This document shows, piece by piece, positions 54,300 to 63,839 of a stretch of 64,000 bases of DNA; within the stretch, counting starts at the first letter, position 1; the number at the start of each line of letters is the position of its first letter. Where the stretch lies: positions 92,382 through 156,381 of the forward strand of contig DUBB01000014.1 in NCBI GenBank assembly GCA_012960535.1. The letters run 5' to 3'. The translations under genes were made by a program, and so were the position numbers. The notes below the pieces were generated by a model. The model searched no databases, was not told the DNA's origin, and saw only the letters and a list, made by a program, of their open reading frames with translations. The stretch comes from Gammaproteobacteria bacterium. GTDB lineage: Bacteria; Pseudomonadota; Gammaproteobacteria; Pseudomonadales; Azotimanducaceae.

Positions 54300-54804
54300 T
54301 TCCCCCTCTCCCTCTCCCGTATTAACAGTGACTATAGCGAATTGAGTGCAGCTGACGCCGTTGTTTTAAGGTTTGGTTGCTGATTCCCCACGTTTGATCT
54401 TACCTGTGCTGTGGATAGAGTAAAGATTAATGTTTGTACGGGGAATCAGGATGGATCTGTTGCTCAACTGCAAAAAAAATACTTTAGCGGCTCGCCTGTC
54501 GAGGTTGGACATCAGCCGCGACGACAGGGTTTGGTCAAGATTAGAGTTAAATTGATGACACCGCTATTCTTTGTAGTAGGTGTACTGCCTATAACGACAG
54601 GGAGATCCGATAATGTTTGTTCTACCGCGGCCACTCGCGCTGAAAATAAAAATCCTGAGCGCCGCAATCGTGTTATACATCCCATCCAGGGATCACGGCA
54701 GGCAGGACCCTATACTGGGGAGGCGGGTGCTCTTAAACCGTTCTGTAATGTAATAGCGGGTTCAGTCACGATTGTATGGGTTCGGATGGGCGTGTTAGCA
54801 GATC
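54300..54804. other. Intergenic region with one unlikely open frame
   Basis: About 500 nt. A plus-strand frame of 143 codons starting at GTG 54411 runs into the 3' end of hslO, but its composition is not protein-like, its start lacks a ribosome site and nothing in it is recognisable. I leave it as noise, or a remnant. Confidence 0.35.
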
Positions 54805-55671
54805 TTAGTGAGGTTTGTTTCTGCCCTGTGCAGCGCGAATGATGGTATCGCTGCCCATCTGATAGGACTCACCACAGAACTCGCACTGAATTGACAAGGT
54901 CTGCTGTTGCTCGAGTAAGTCTTTGAGTTCCTGCTCGCCAAGGGCTAATAACGCGTTGGCCATTCTCTGCTGGCTGCAGTCGCAATGAAAGTTGATCGGC
55001 ACTGGCTTGTAGAGGCTAACGTCCCGGTCGCCGTAAAGCTTGCTGATCAGCAATTCGTCTGGTAAATCAAGGAGCTCTCGCGAACTGATAGTTGATGCCA
55101 TTAAACAACAATGTTGCCATTGCTGATAGCGGCTTTCCTCGCTATGAAGCTGCTGTGCGGGTAATTGCTGAAGCATAAACCCAGTCGCTGTCCTGCCATC
55201 GCAATGTAGGATGATCTGGGTTGGCAGTTGTTCTGATTGCTGGAAGTAGTACGACAGGCATTCGGATAGGGTGGAAGCTGATACAGGCACCAGGCTCTGG
55301 TATCGTTCACCCTGGCTGGGTTCGATGGTAATTGCCAATGTACCGTCTTTGAATAAGCTGCTCATATCCAGGCTGTCCACTTCTGGGTATGATCCGCGTA
55401 CAATGCCGCGAATTTTGCTGTCGCTGGCAAATTCGCTCATCACTAAAGAAACTGGTTCAGCTGCTTTGGCCTGAAGTACCAGACGACCCTTGAATTTCAG
55501 GCTGTTGCCGAGCAGCGCAGCAGCAGCCAGGAATTCTCCCAGCAGATGTAGTATAGGTTCAGGGTATTCCTGGTGGCCATAGCTGTCAGTGAAGCTCTTG
55601 CTAAGTCTGACAATACAGCCTCTGATGTCTGCTTCCTGAAATAGGAATCGTTTTGAATAATCCTGGCTCAA
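54805..55671 (-). CDS. hslO: Hsp33 redox-regulated chaperonin
   Basis: A 288-aa Hsp33. The C-terminal zinc redox switch has CDC (Cys230, Cys232) and CEFC (Cys263, Cys266), the family's CxC/CxxC pair. The N-terminal domain contains ILHLLGEFLAAAALLGNSLKFKGRLVLQAKAAEPVS. When oxidised, zinc is lost and the protein becomes an unfolded-protein holdase protecting the cytosol against oxidative and bleach stress. Length is normal. It is divergent from the beta-barrel gene across a 450-nt gap in which I see no further feature. Confidence 0.94.
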   Translation of the reverse strand: MSQDYSKRFLFQEADIRGCIVRLSKSFTDSYGHQEYPEPILHLLGEFLAAAALLGNSLKFKGRLVLQAKAAEPVSLVMSEFASDSKIRGIVRGSYPEVDSLDMSSLFKDGTLAITIEPSQGERYQSLVPVSASTLSECLSYYFQQSEQLPTQIILHCDGRTATGFMLQQLPAQQLHSEESRYQQWQHCCLMASTISSRELLDLPDELLISKLYGDRDVSLYKPVPINFHCDCSQQRMANALLALGEQELKDLLEQQQTLSIQCEFCGESYQMGSDTIIRAAQGRNKPH

Positions 55672-56122
55672 TGATAATCCCTGATGTGTGAACGAGTGAC
55701 GCTGGCGTTATTGAAACCATGATCTCAGTTGCAACGATGCTACTTGGTTGTGAACCAACTGATCATAAGCAGGGCTCCTGTGAGGCTACATTATCCTGAA
55801 GTGAGCCTTCAATTAAAAGTTGTTTGTGGGTGGCAGGGTTTAAGTCTGCTGGCGCGATAATGGGTTGGAGAAATCCGCGTTAGCCTGAGAGCCAGCTTTA
55901 ATCGTTTTCTGAATGATGCCCTTGTCTGCAAGGCACTGTGCCCTGGTCAGGAGGAAGCCGGGCTATGCATTGTTAAACGGCTATCGCAGTACCAGTTCCG
56001 GGTCGTGGTAAAAATGTAGAATTGAAAATTGCCAGCGAGAAAAAGGCTGTGCGGGTCCTATGAATGGTTTGCTAATCCCTGCCAGCTTCTTCATCATTAG
56101 CATTTTCAGATGCCAGAAATAT
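55672..56122. other. Divergent intergenic region, no gene seen
   Basis: A 450-nt region between hslO and the beta-barrel gene; presumably both promoters lie here. I see no repeats, tRNA or open frames that I can support. Confidence 0.4.
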
Positions 56123-56935
56123 ATGTTAGGTAAAAGACTGCTGGATTATTTAAGGTCGGATGGGGGTGTCTTCCGATATGGGCTTGTTTTGCTTTTAGGC
56201 TTGCTGCTATCGAGTTCCGCCGTGGCGATTGTGGATGTAAATGGTCAGTATTTCGCAGAACCCGACGCGGCCCTGTTTTCCTCGATTTCATTGGATTTCA
56301 GTGGGGCCAGTGGCAATGACCAGCGCAGCGAGGTCAGTATCGATAGCCATTCCATCTGGCGTCGGGATCGTTCTACCTGGTTGCTGATCGGAAGTTATCA
56401 GGCGGCCGAGTCAGAAGGCCGCGATACCGCAGATAATGCGTTTGTTCATGTCAGGTACGTTCGTAAACTAGGCTCTGGCGGTCTTGAATTTTATGCCCAG
56501 GGCCAGCGGGATCGTTTCCAGAAATTGGATTCAAGGCGGCTGTTTGGCCTGGGTTATCGAGTCGACTGGCACAGCGAACAACGTGATTTAGATGCACTCG
56601 TTGGTATCGGATTGATGCAGGAACAGGAGCGGTTTGTAGAGTCGACGGACAGGGCAGAGCAGGTTCGCGCTAACCTTTATCTAACGCTGTCTCTGCCCTT
56701 AGGTCTTGCTGGGAAAACGCGGTGGAGCATGTCGGCGTATGCCCAGCCGGGGTTATCCGGAGGCGGAATGCGCAGTATCGCGGTTACTAAGATTGCTACA
56801 AAGCTGACGGATAAACTGTCATTGGAACTTAGTGTGGCTTATGACCATGACAATAAACCCGCCTTTGGGGTAAATTCAGAGAATTTCAGATATACCTCTG
56901 GGTTAACCTATACCTTCAGCAGAGCCAAACAATAA
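56123..56935 (+). CDS. Outer-membrane beta-barrel protein (DUF481-like)
   Basis: A 270-aa protein. The signal segment is YGLVLLLGLLLSSSAVAIVD at residues 20-39. The mature part has alternating aromatic strands and short loops (WLLIGSYQAAE, FVHVRYVRKLGSGGLEFYAQGQRDR, RLFGLGYRVDW, KLSLELSVAYDHDNKP), the pattern of DUF481 and similar small barrels. ATG 56123 is used since it is nearest the signal peptide; an upstream in-frame ATG at 56060 adds 21 residues. Ligand unknown. Confidence 0.7.
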   Translation: MLGKRLLDYLRSDGGVFRYGLVLLLGLLLSSSAVAIVDVNGQYFAEPDAALFSSISLDFSGASGNDQRSEVSIDSHSIWRRDRSTWLLIGSYQAAESEGRDTADNAFVHVRYVRKLGSGGLEFYAQGQRDRFQKLDSRRLFGLGYRVDWHSEQRDLDALVGIGLMQEQERFVESTDRAEQVRANLYLTLSLPLGLAGKTRWSMSAYAQPGLSGGGMRSIAVTKIATKLTDKLSLELSVAYDHDNKPAFGVNSENFRYTSGLTYTFSRAKQ

Positions 56936-57054
56936 CCGTTAGCCTCAGGCTTTTCCCAGACTTCTTGCGCCGTGTTCCCCGGATGGTTCCCCTGTTGCTT
57001 CGTAGAAAGCACTGGGTAATCCCTCACCCCTTAAAATGTTCAAAGCATATGAAT

Positions 57055-57597
57055 AGACTGGCTCTGTCTCCGCACCTGCATACCATTACGCTGGTTTTCG
57101 GCCTGGCATCGGCTGGTGATTTCACTGATTTGATCTCGCAGGTGATTCAACGCGCCGCTTGGATCACACCAATCCAGAATTGCCGGCTGGGTGTGTCCCG
57201 GCATGGTTTGCTCTAGATGTTCCAGTAATGTCTTGCTTTGGCGGCCGCCGTTTTGAAATCAATGATCCGGGTAATTCAAAGAGTTCATGATCAGGACCGG
57301 CGTGTTCGCTTCTATATATTGTCGGTAAAACCGAGTATCAGCCGGTGGTCTCAATGGCCGGCCATGCGAGCGTTAAATGTAGAACTGCAGGCGTTGTGCG
57401 ATACAGATAAGCGGTTAGTTTATATTGATGTGGCATCGCCGATGCTGGCAGCCAACGGCAAGCCTCTGGCCGAGATTTACAGTCCAGATGGGCTTCACAT
57501 GAATCATCTCGGCTATCTGTTATGGCGTGATGCAGTTCGTCTTGTACTGCTTAAAGGTGAGGGCGAATTTGAGCGGCCTCAGGCTGGGCTGCGCTAG
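57055..57597 (+). pseudogene. SGNH/GDSL hydrolase remnant, N-terminally broken
   Basis: The 3' part (57238-57597) encodes VRFYILSVKPSISRW, LVYIDVASPMLAANGKPL and YSPDGLHMNHLGYLLWRD, with block V Asp and His (DGLH) of SGNH hydrolases. The catalytic Ser block I and the Gly/Asn blocks should be about 150 residues upstream, but only short pieces such as GLASAGDFTDLISQVI are readable there, in a frame that stops at 57216 before the tail begins. I infer a truncated, frameshifted SGNH lipase/esterase. Similar intact proteins are about 220 aa. Confidence 0.6.
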
Positions 57598-57680
57598 CAT
57601 CTATAGTACCAGCGCAGCACCTTTGGTTAGTAAACACCTGGCATAGAGAATGCAGTTTCCCTGCCGGTCATAGAGCACCC

Positions 57681-58928
57681 TTACCAGAGGTCGTATTTTT
57701 GCAGTTCGGCGCGGCCAACCACCATGTGGTGAACCTCATCAGGGCCATCGGCAAAGCGCAAATGCCGCATGTCAGTATACATGCCTGCCAGCGGCGACCA
57801 TTGGGATATACCGGTTGCGCCATGCATCTGGATGGCCTGATCTATGATCAGGCAGACTTTTTCCGGCACTATCGCCTTAACCGCGCTGACATAGACACGA
57901 GCCTCCTTGTTACCCAGAACATCCATGGCTTTGGCTGCCTGCAGAACCATCAGCTTCATACCATCGATTTCAATTCGAGCTCTGGAGATGACTTCCAGGT
58001 TTTTACCAAGTTTGGCGATGGGTTTGCCAAATGCGACCCGACTTGCCGAACGCTTCACCATCAGTTCAAGGGCTTTCTCTGCTTTACCGATGGATCGCAT
58101 GCAGTGATGAATTCGGCCCGGACCCAGGCGTACCTGGGAAATCTCAAAGCCCCGTCCGGCACCCAGTAAGATGTTATCTTTCGGGACCCGTACATTATTG
58201 AAGCGAATGTGCATATGTCCGCGAGGAGCGTGGTCCGCGCCAAAAACTTGCATGCCTTCGAGGATTTCAACGCCAGGCGTATCTTTAGGGACCAGAATTT
58301 GAGATTGCTGTCGGCTGGGGGCAGCATCCGGGTCTGTCTTGACCATGACGATCATTATTTTGCAGCGAGGATCACCCGCACCGGAGATGTAAAATTTTTC
58401 ACCATTAATGAGCCACTCATCTCCGTCGAGAATCGCGCTGGTGCTGATGTTCTTGGCATCAGAAGAGGGTAGCGCAGGTTCTGTCATGGCGTAGGCTGAA
58501 CGTATTTCTCCATTGAGCAGCGGTTTCAGCCATTGCTCTTTTTGTGCCTCTGTGCCGACCCTTTCCAGTACTTCCATATTGCCGGTATCGGGTGCGCTGC
58601 AATTAAGCGTTTCTGATGCCAGGGCATATTTTCCCAGTTCAGCAGCGATATAGGCATAATCCAGGTTGGTTAACCCTTCCCCCATTTCAGAGTCGGGCAG
58701 GAAAAAATTCCATAACCCGGATTCCTTCGCCTTTTGTTTAGCGCCATTGAGCAGTTCAAGCTGGCGGGGATGCCATGACCAGCGATCTGCTTTGTCTTTT
58801 TCCAGGGATTGGAACTCGTCGATAATGGGCACGACGTTGTCCCTGATGTGCAGGGATACTGCATCCATCAGCGGCTGGGCCTTTTCTGACATGGCAAGGG
58901 TAAAAAGATCGTTGTTTAAGTCTGGCAT
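57681..58928 (-). CDS. Acyl-CoA dehydrogenase (ACAD10/11-like)
   Basis: A 415-aa FAD enzyme. SAYAMTEPALPSSDAKNIS, DEWLINGEKFYISGAGDPRCKIMIVMVKTDP and IHHCMRSIGKAEKALELMVKRSASRVAFGK mark the ACAD domains. The C-terminal RFADGPDEVHHMVVGRAELQKY has the GPDEVH variant typical of ACAD10/11-type proteins, where the canonical Glu is not at the short-chain position. These accept long or hydroxylated acyl-CoA. Alone on the minus strand; divergent from the SDR gene. Functional substrate not known. Confidence 0.9.
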   Translation of the reverse strand: MPDLNNDLFTLAMSEKAQPLMDAVSLHIRDNVVPIIDEFQSLEKDKADRWSWHPRQLELLNGAKQKAKESGLWNFFLPDSEMGEGLTNLDYAYIAAELGKYALASETLNCSAPDTGNMEVLERVGTEAQKEQWLKPLLNGEIRSAYAMTEPALPSSDAKNISTSAILDGDEWLINGEKFYISGAGDPRCKIMIVMVKTDPDAAPSRQQSQILVPKDTPGVEILEGMQVFGADHAPRGHMHIRFNNVRVPKDNILLGAGRGFEISQVRLGPGRIHHCMRSIGKAEKALELMVKRSASRVAFGKPIAKLGKNLEVISRARIEIDGMKLMVLQAAKAMDVLGNKEARVYVSAVKAIVPEKVCLIIDQAIQMHGATGISQWSPLAGMYTDMRHLRFADGPDEVHHMVVGRAELQKYDLW

Positions 58929-59121
58929 CGGTAGCTCCTTTAACTATAGCGCGATCAAAACACGAAATTTGCTGGCCTGGCAAGTGATCCCGTCATAATA
59001 GTGAATATAACCCCGTAAAAGCAGGGCAGGTCTGGCTTATCTGCTGAAAATATCGATGCACCTGGACAATCGGCCTCTGGCTCTGTTAAACCAATAGGGT
59101 TAATACAAGGTGAGCAAGAGG

Positions 59122-59916
59122 ATGAATAATTTATTTGATATAAGCGGTAAAGTTGCACTGGTTACCGGCGGTTCCAGAGGCATTGGCGAGATGATTGCAG
59201 CTGGATTTCTGGCCAATGGTGTAAAAGTCTACATCAGCTCTAGAAAAGCTGAGGTATGTAACACTACTGCTACCCGACTGGCACAACAGTTTGGCGGTGA
59301 GTGTATTTCTCTGCCGGCCAATCTGGCAGACGTGGCGGGCTGTCAGAAGCTGGCTGATGAGATCGCTGCAAGAGAGCCGCAGTTGGATATATTGATTAAC
59401 AATGCAGGGGTGTCCTGGGGTGCGCCGATTGATGAATTTCCTGAGTCTGGCTGGGACAAGGTTATGGATACTAATGTCAAGGGCGTGTTTTTCCTGACCC
59501 AGAAATTATTGCCTTTGTTAAGGCTGTCAGGCACCGCTGAGGACCCGGCGCGGGTCGTTAATGTGGGTTCCATCGATGGCATAAAAAACCCCGTGTTCGA
59601 AACCTTTTCCTACGGGCCCTCCAAGGCGGCTTTACACCATCTTACCCGGGGTCTGGCGCTTCACCTGACAGGTCAACAGATCATTGTTAATGCCATAGCA
59701 CCTGGGCCTTTTCCAACCTGGATGTTGAGCACAGGGGTGGGCGGTGGCGGTGATACGGATATAGACTGGAGTTTAGTAGGCCAGAATAATCCAAGAGGCC
59801 GGGTGGGCACCGCCGAGGATATTGCTGGCCTGGCCATATTTCTTTGCTCCAGGGCAGGGGCATACACCGTTGGCGAGGTGATAGCCTGCGATGGTGGGGC
59901 CGCTTATGCAACTTAA
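59122..59916 (+). CDS. SDR family oxidoreductase
   Basis: A 264-aa classical SDR. LVTGGSRGIGEMIAAGFLANG binds NAD(P)H; NNAG in LDILINNAG and the catalytic Tyr/Lys in FSYGPSKAALHH are intact, and the C-terminal AGAYTVGEVIACDGGAAY is typical of FabG-like enzymes. Expected to oxidise or reduce a hydroxyl/keto group, substrate unknown. ATG 59122 is used because AGGTGA lies 7 nt upstream; GTG 59110 is an alternative. It shares its upstream region with the ACAD gene and precedes the epimerase-like gene. Confidence 0.88.
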   Translation: MNNLFDISGKVALVTGGSRGIGEMIAAGFLANGVKVYISSRKAEVCNTTATRLAQQFGGECISLPANLADVAGCQKLADEIAAREPQLDILINNAGVSWGAPIDEFPESGWDKVMDTNVKGVFFLTQKLLPLLRLSGTAEDPARVVNVGSIDGIKNPVFETFSYGPSKAALHHLTRGLALHLTGQQIIVNAIAPGPFPTWMLSTGVGGGGDTDIDWSLVGQNNPRGRVGTAEDIAGLAIFLCSRAGAYTVGEVIACDGGAAYAT

Positions 59917-60084
59917 TACCAGCCTGCTGGATGGATTTGTGTTGCAAGCAGCAGATGTTATCCCGGCAGACGATTGAAGGAGCATGAAAGCGCAATGGCC
60001 CGTCTCAGTGAGTTTTGAGCGATGCAAGCAATATGACCACGAGTTGGCTGTGTTACGACAAGTTAACAATATAGGGAGATCTTT

Positions 60085-61182
60085 ATGAGCAGCAACAGTG
60101 ATAAAACAACCAAGGCAATTTCTCCTGGCAATGGACCGGTTGCCGTGACTGGAGCCAGCGGTTATATCGGTTCTTGGATCGTGCAGGACATGCTTGAACA
60201 GGGCTACCAGGTCAGAGCCTGTGTGCGCAACGCGCTTATACCGGAAAAGGTTGACCACTTGCTAGCCATGAAACAGGCTGGTTATCGAGGTGTCCTGGAG
60301 TTACATGAAGCAGATCTGCAGGTCGCGGGCAGCTATGATAATGCTTTCAAAGATTGTAGTGCCGTTATTCATACCGGTGCGGCGGTCGGCTATAACAAGG
60401 AATCACCCCAGGAAGTCTATGATGGCTGTTTCACCGAAGTAGGCCATGTGCTGGATTCTGCGATGAAATCGGGTGCGTTAAAACGGTTTATATTTACGAG
60501 CTCTTTTGCAGCGGTAGGGCATCCGCGTCCAAAGGGTTATGTATTCACCGAAAAAGACTGGTGCGGCGATAACGAAGAAGCCTACCGGGGTGCCTGGTCG
60601 GAGGATAACATTGCCATGAACCGGGATATTGCCTATGCCAAGGCCAAGGCGCGGACAGAAAAAATGATCTATGCTGCTGCTGCGAATGCAGGTTCATTTG
60701 AGGCAATGGCCATTCTGCCGCTGCATGTGGTGGGGCCGCTTATGTGCGCGAATCATGATCAAGGGTGGAGCTGGCAGAACTGTATCAAGTTCATGTTACG
60801 CGGTAAGTCTTACGTTAAATCAAAAGGCGGGCGTATGCTCTGGAATATGGTTGATGTGCGAGATACGGCTAGAGCTCATCGGCTGTGTGCAGAAAGTACC
60901 CTGGCAGGTAATGGCTCTCGCTACATTCTCTCGGCCATGGATCGTTCCGGTGAAATGTTCACTTACCAGCTTCAAGCGGCTTTAGCGGGATTGTTTCCGG
61001 GTATAGCAACCGTCGGCGGCGAAGAGATGTCAGGAGACCAGCCTGTTCAGCTCACTCATGACGGACCGAGAGCTTATGCGCTACTCGCCAAACAGGAACT
61101 CGGTTTGGACGGCTACGCCATCGAGGATACTCTGCGGGCAACCGGTGACAGTTATCTGCAGCTGAATTTACTCCATACCTGA
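60085..61182 (+). CDS. NAD-dependent epimerase/dehydratase family protein (dihydroflavonol reductase-like)
   Basis: A 365-aa extended-SDR protein. VAVTGASGYIGSWIVQDMLEQGYQV is the cofactor motif; RFIFTSSFAAVGHP and IAYAKAKARTEKM (YxxxK form YAKAK) supply the catalytic residues. This layout matches dihydroflavonol 4-reductase/3-beta-HSD-like reductases. It acts on a keto or hydroxyl group in a larger compound, unknown. A good AGGGAG site precedes ATG 60085. It follows the SDR gene in the same direction by 168 nt. Confidence 0.85.
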   Translation: MSSNSDKTTKAISPGNGPVAVTGASGYIGSWIVQDMLEQGYQVRACVRNALIPEKVDHLLAMKQAGYRGVLELHEADLQVAGSYDNAFKDCSAVIHTGAAVGYNKESPQEVYDGCFTEVGHVLDSAMKSGALKRFIFTSSFAAVGHPRPKGYVFTEKDWCGDNEEAYRGAWSEDNIAMNRDIAYAKAKARTEKMIYAAAANAGSFEAMAILPLHVVGPLMCANHDQGWSWQNCIKFMLRGKSYVKSKGGRMLWNMVDVRDTARAHRLCAESTLAGNGSRYILSAMDRSGEMFTYQLQAALAGLFPGIATVGGEEMSGDQPVQLTHDGPRAYALLAKQELGLDGYAIEDTLRATGDSYLQLNLLHT

Positions 61183-61225
61183 AACCTTGCTGGTTTTAAA
61201 AACGTCTGTGCGGAAGGTATCGTGT

Positions 61226-61254
61226 GCCCCTGAGCAGGGGGCCCTAACAGGGCT
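61226..61254. terminator. Two short hairpins between convergent genes
   Basis: CCCCT/AGGGG and GCCCT/AGGGC stems (5 bp each) lie between the epimerase-like gene and sppA, which converge. No T-run, so termination is uncertain. Confidence 0.35.
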
Positions 61255-61349
61255 ACGCAAGAGGTCTCCCTTCCTGTCGGTCCATAGGAGCAAACCATGC
61301 CTGTCCTAACGCATCGCCCTGACCCGGGTTCGTTAGCGTGCTGGGTGAT

Positions 61350-63176
61350 CTATTGCAGTGCTGGGTTAGGGCAGCTCTCACAGATGACATAACTATGCAT
61401 GGGGTCGTTTAAAGTCCCATAAAAGTCTAAGTCTTTACGTATGCTGATGAGCAATTGGCCAATAAGATCGACTTCTCTGGCTGGCAGGGTTGCGGCTATT
61501 TCTGATGTCAGCTCTCGTAAAATCTTCTCTCTGTTTGAAACGTCTGGCTCAATATGCCAGGCCGAATAGGTTTCTAGTCCTGCTAATTCGGCTGCGCTGG
61601 AAACGGCATCCTGGAGTCCGCCGATCTCATCTATCAGACCGATTTCAAGTGCCTTGCTGCCCGTCCAGACACGACCTTGGGCAATTGCATCTACCTGTTC
61701 AACTGACAGGTCGCGGCCACTTGCCACCGTTTCAATGAATTGCTGGTAACCGCCTTCTATATTGAGCTGGATCAGTTCTGCATAGACCGGATCAATTCCT
61801 CTATCGAGACTGATAGCCCCTGCGATATTGGTGGTACCCACGCCATCACCGAAAATGCCATAGCGGCTTAAGGTCTTTTCGAAAGTAGGAATAAGACCAA
61901 ATATACCGATGGATCCAGTTATGGTATTCGGGTGCGCAAAAATTCGATCGGCTGTGGCAGATATCCAGTAACCGCCTGAAGCAGCTACTGAACCCATACT
62001 GGCGACTACCGGGATTCCAGCCTCCTGCGCGTGTTGAAGTTCCCTGCGAATGACCTCAGACGCGGTTTTGCTGCCCCCGCCAGAATCCACCCTTAGAACG
62101 ATGGCCTTTACCTTGTCATCCTGACGCGCTTTGTCGATGAGTGCCAAAACTGAGCGACTACCTATGGTGCCGGCATCAGCGAAGCCATCTATAATAGAGC
62201 CCACTACAGTAATGACCGCTATTTTGTCTGCTTCCTGCGGTTTGGGTGTCCTTTCAGATTGCAGGTACTGGCTGAATTCAATACCTCGATAACTTCCGGG
62301 TGTCTGTTCATCTTCCCCGGTCAGGGAGACCAGGTATTCCCGGGTTTCCCTGGCGCTCAGAAGTTTATCTACTAAACCCGTGTCCAAGGCCAACTGGGCC
62401 AGATTACCCTGTGCTGAGGTTAGCTGTTCTGGTAAATTGTTAGCAATCTGATTAATTGCGCCGGCTTCCAGGTCTCGAGCCTGCTCGATAGCGTTGGTAT
62501 AACTTGTCCACCAGCTGTTGAGATATTCGAGTCTGGCTTCCTTATCTTCGGCTGACATGCTATCTCTGAAGTAGGGTTCTGCTGCGGATTTGTATTTACC
62601 TACTTTGAACAGATTAACGGATACATCGAAGTTATCCAGCAGGGTTTTGTAATAGGTTCGATAGGCACCGAATCCTTCTGCCAGGGCTGCAAATTCAGGG
62701 TTCAGGAGAATCTCATCGGCGTGCGCTGCCAGGAACAGATCACTTTGTTCGTAATGGAAACTTGCTGCAATGACTTTCTTGCCACTCTCCCTGAAATCAC
62801 TAATCGCATCGGCGATTAGTTCGAGATGGGGCATTAATCCGCCGTTAAAGTTGTCAAGATTAAGGATAACGAGTTTGATGCGTTGGTCAGTTTTGGCAAT
62901 ATTGAGTGCATCGACCAGGTCCTGGACTAGAGTTTCATCGGGTCCTTCGCCGGTTTGTAAGAATTGTTGTGGGTCAATGGCAGATTTCTGTTCGACCAGG
63001 AAGCCACTCGGGTTCAGAACCAGTGCACCACCATCGGCGATGTCGGGTTTGTCAGAGGTCAATAACCCGATAATGAGTGCTATGGCCAGACCCAGTGCCA
63101 GTCCACCGAACAGCACCGTCTGGGCTGTCTGCATGGCTTGCCACAAGACCTTAAAAAACCGTTTAATATAAGACAT
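61350..63176 (-). CDS. sppA: Signal peptide peptidase SppA (67K type)
   Basis: A 608-aa S49 peptidase with the long double-domain layout of E. coli SppA. A membrane anchor lies near residues 20-40 (VLFGGLALGLAIALIIGLLT). The general base Lys is in GKYKSAAEPYF and the nucleophile Ser in MGSVAASGGYWISA. TITGSIGIFG is also conserved. It cleaves remnant signal peptides in the periplasmic face of the membrane. Length is within a few residues of the E. coli enzyme. Convergent with the epimerase-like gene. Confidence 0.95.
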   Translation of the reverse strand: MSYIKRFFKVLWQAMQTAQTVLFGGLALGLAIALIIGLLTSDKPDIADGGALVLNPSGFLVEQKSAIDPQQFLQTGEGPDETLVQDLVDALNIAKTDQRIKLVILNLDNFNGGLMPHLELIADAISDFRESGKKVIAASFHYEQSDLFLAAHADEILLNPEFAALAEGFGAYRTYYKTLLDNFDVSVNLFKVGKYKSAAEPYFRDSMSAEDKEARLEYLNSWWTSYTNAIEQARDLEAGAINQIANNLPEQLTSAQGNLAQLALDTGLVDKLLSARETREYLVSLTGEDEQTPGSYRGIEFSQYLQSERTPKPQEADKIAVITVVGSIIDGFADAGTIGSRSVLALIDKARQDDKVKAIVLRVDSGGGSKTASEVIRRELQHAQEAGIPVVASMGSVAASGGYWISATADRIFAHPNTITGSIGIFGLIPTFEKTLSRYGIFGDGVGTTNIAGAISLDRGIDPVYAELIQLNIEGGYQQFIETVASGRDLSVEQVDAIAQGRVWTGSKALEIGLIDEIGGLQDAVSSAAELAGLETYSAWHIEPDVSNREKILRELTSEIAATLPAREVDLIGQLLISIRKDLDFYGTLNDPMHSYVICESCPNPALQ

Positions 63177-63348
63177 AGTAATCTTACCCTCAGCAAGAAA
63201 TAGTTTTTGAATGATCCGTCGAAGATTTTATATGGCTGCAACGATAGGTTGAGATTATCATGTAAATCGCAGTTAAATACACTGGAATACGACGATCTGT
63301 ATCAAAGTTGCGATACTCGGTTGGTAAAGCGTAAAGGAGAAGAAATTA

Positions 63349-63831
63349 ATGACTGAGGAAGATCATTGGCGCGAACATGGTATTAAAGTCGTAAGCGGCG
63401 ACCACCTGGATATTAATACGCCGCAGACGCCCGGTATGCAAAGGGCCGCCGCAATAAACCATGCCACAGCGGGTGCCCAGAAGTTGTGGGCAGGCACGGT
63501 GGCAATTAACGCGGATGCGAAAACCGGCGTGCATCATCATGGCGAACTTGAGAGTATTATTTATATTATCAGCGGTCGGGCGCGAATGCGCTGGGGCGCG
63601 CAACTACAGTTCGTATCAGAAGCGGGCCCCGGTGATTTTATCTATGTCCCGCCGTTCGTGCCTCATCAGGAAATAAATGCCAACTGCGATGAACCGCTGC
63701 TCTGTGTGCTTGTACGCAGTGATCAGGAACCCGTAGTGGTTAATCTGGATATACCGGTTAGTGAAGATCCGAAAGGGCAGTACTGGATTGACCCGATCCA
63801 TGCAGGCCCTGAAACAGAAGATGCCAGTTAA
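63349..63831 (+). CDS. Cupin domain protein
   Basis: A 160-aa cupin. GVHHHGELESIIYIISGRARMRWG and PGDFIYVPPFVPHQEIN give the two cupin motifs: the metal ligands are the His pair, Glu and the later His. Small cupins of this size include dioxygenases, isomerases and binding proteins; no more specific function can be read. The start ATG is preceded by aaaggag. Divergent from sppA. An AT-rich region follows. Confidence 0.82.
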   Translation: MTEEDHWREHGIKVVSGDHLDINTPQTPGMQRAAAINHATAGAQKLWAGTVAINADAKTGVHHHGELESIIYIISGRARMRWGAQLQFVSEAGPGDFIYVPPFVPHQEINANCDEPLLCVLVRSDQEPVVVNLDIPVSEDPKGQYWIDPIHAGPETEDAS

Positions 63832-63839
63832 AATGTTAA

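Noticed and set aside
54411..54842. 143-codon plus-strand open frame from GTG
   Set aside because: No ribosome site, no recognisable motif, odd composition and overlap with the 3' end of hslO.
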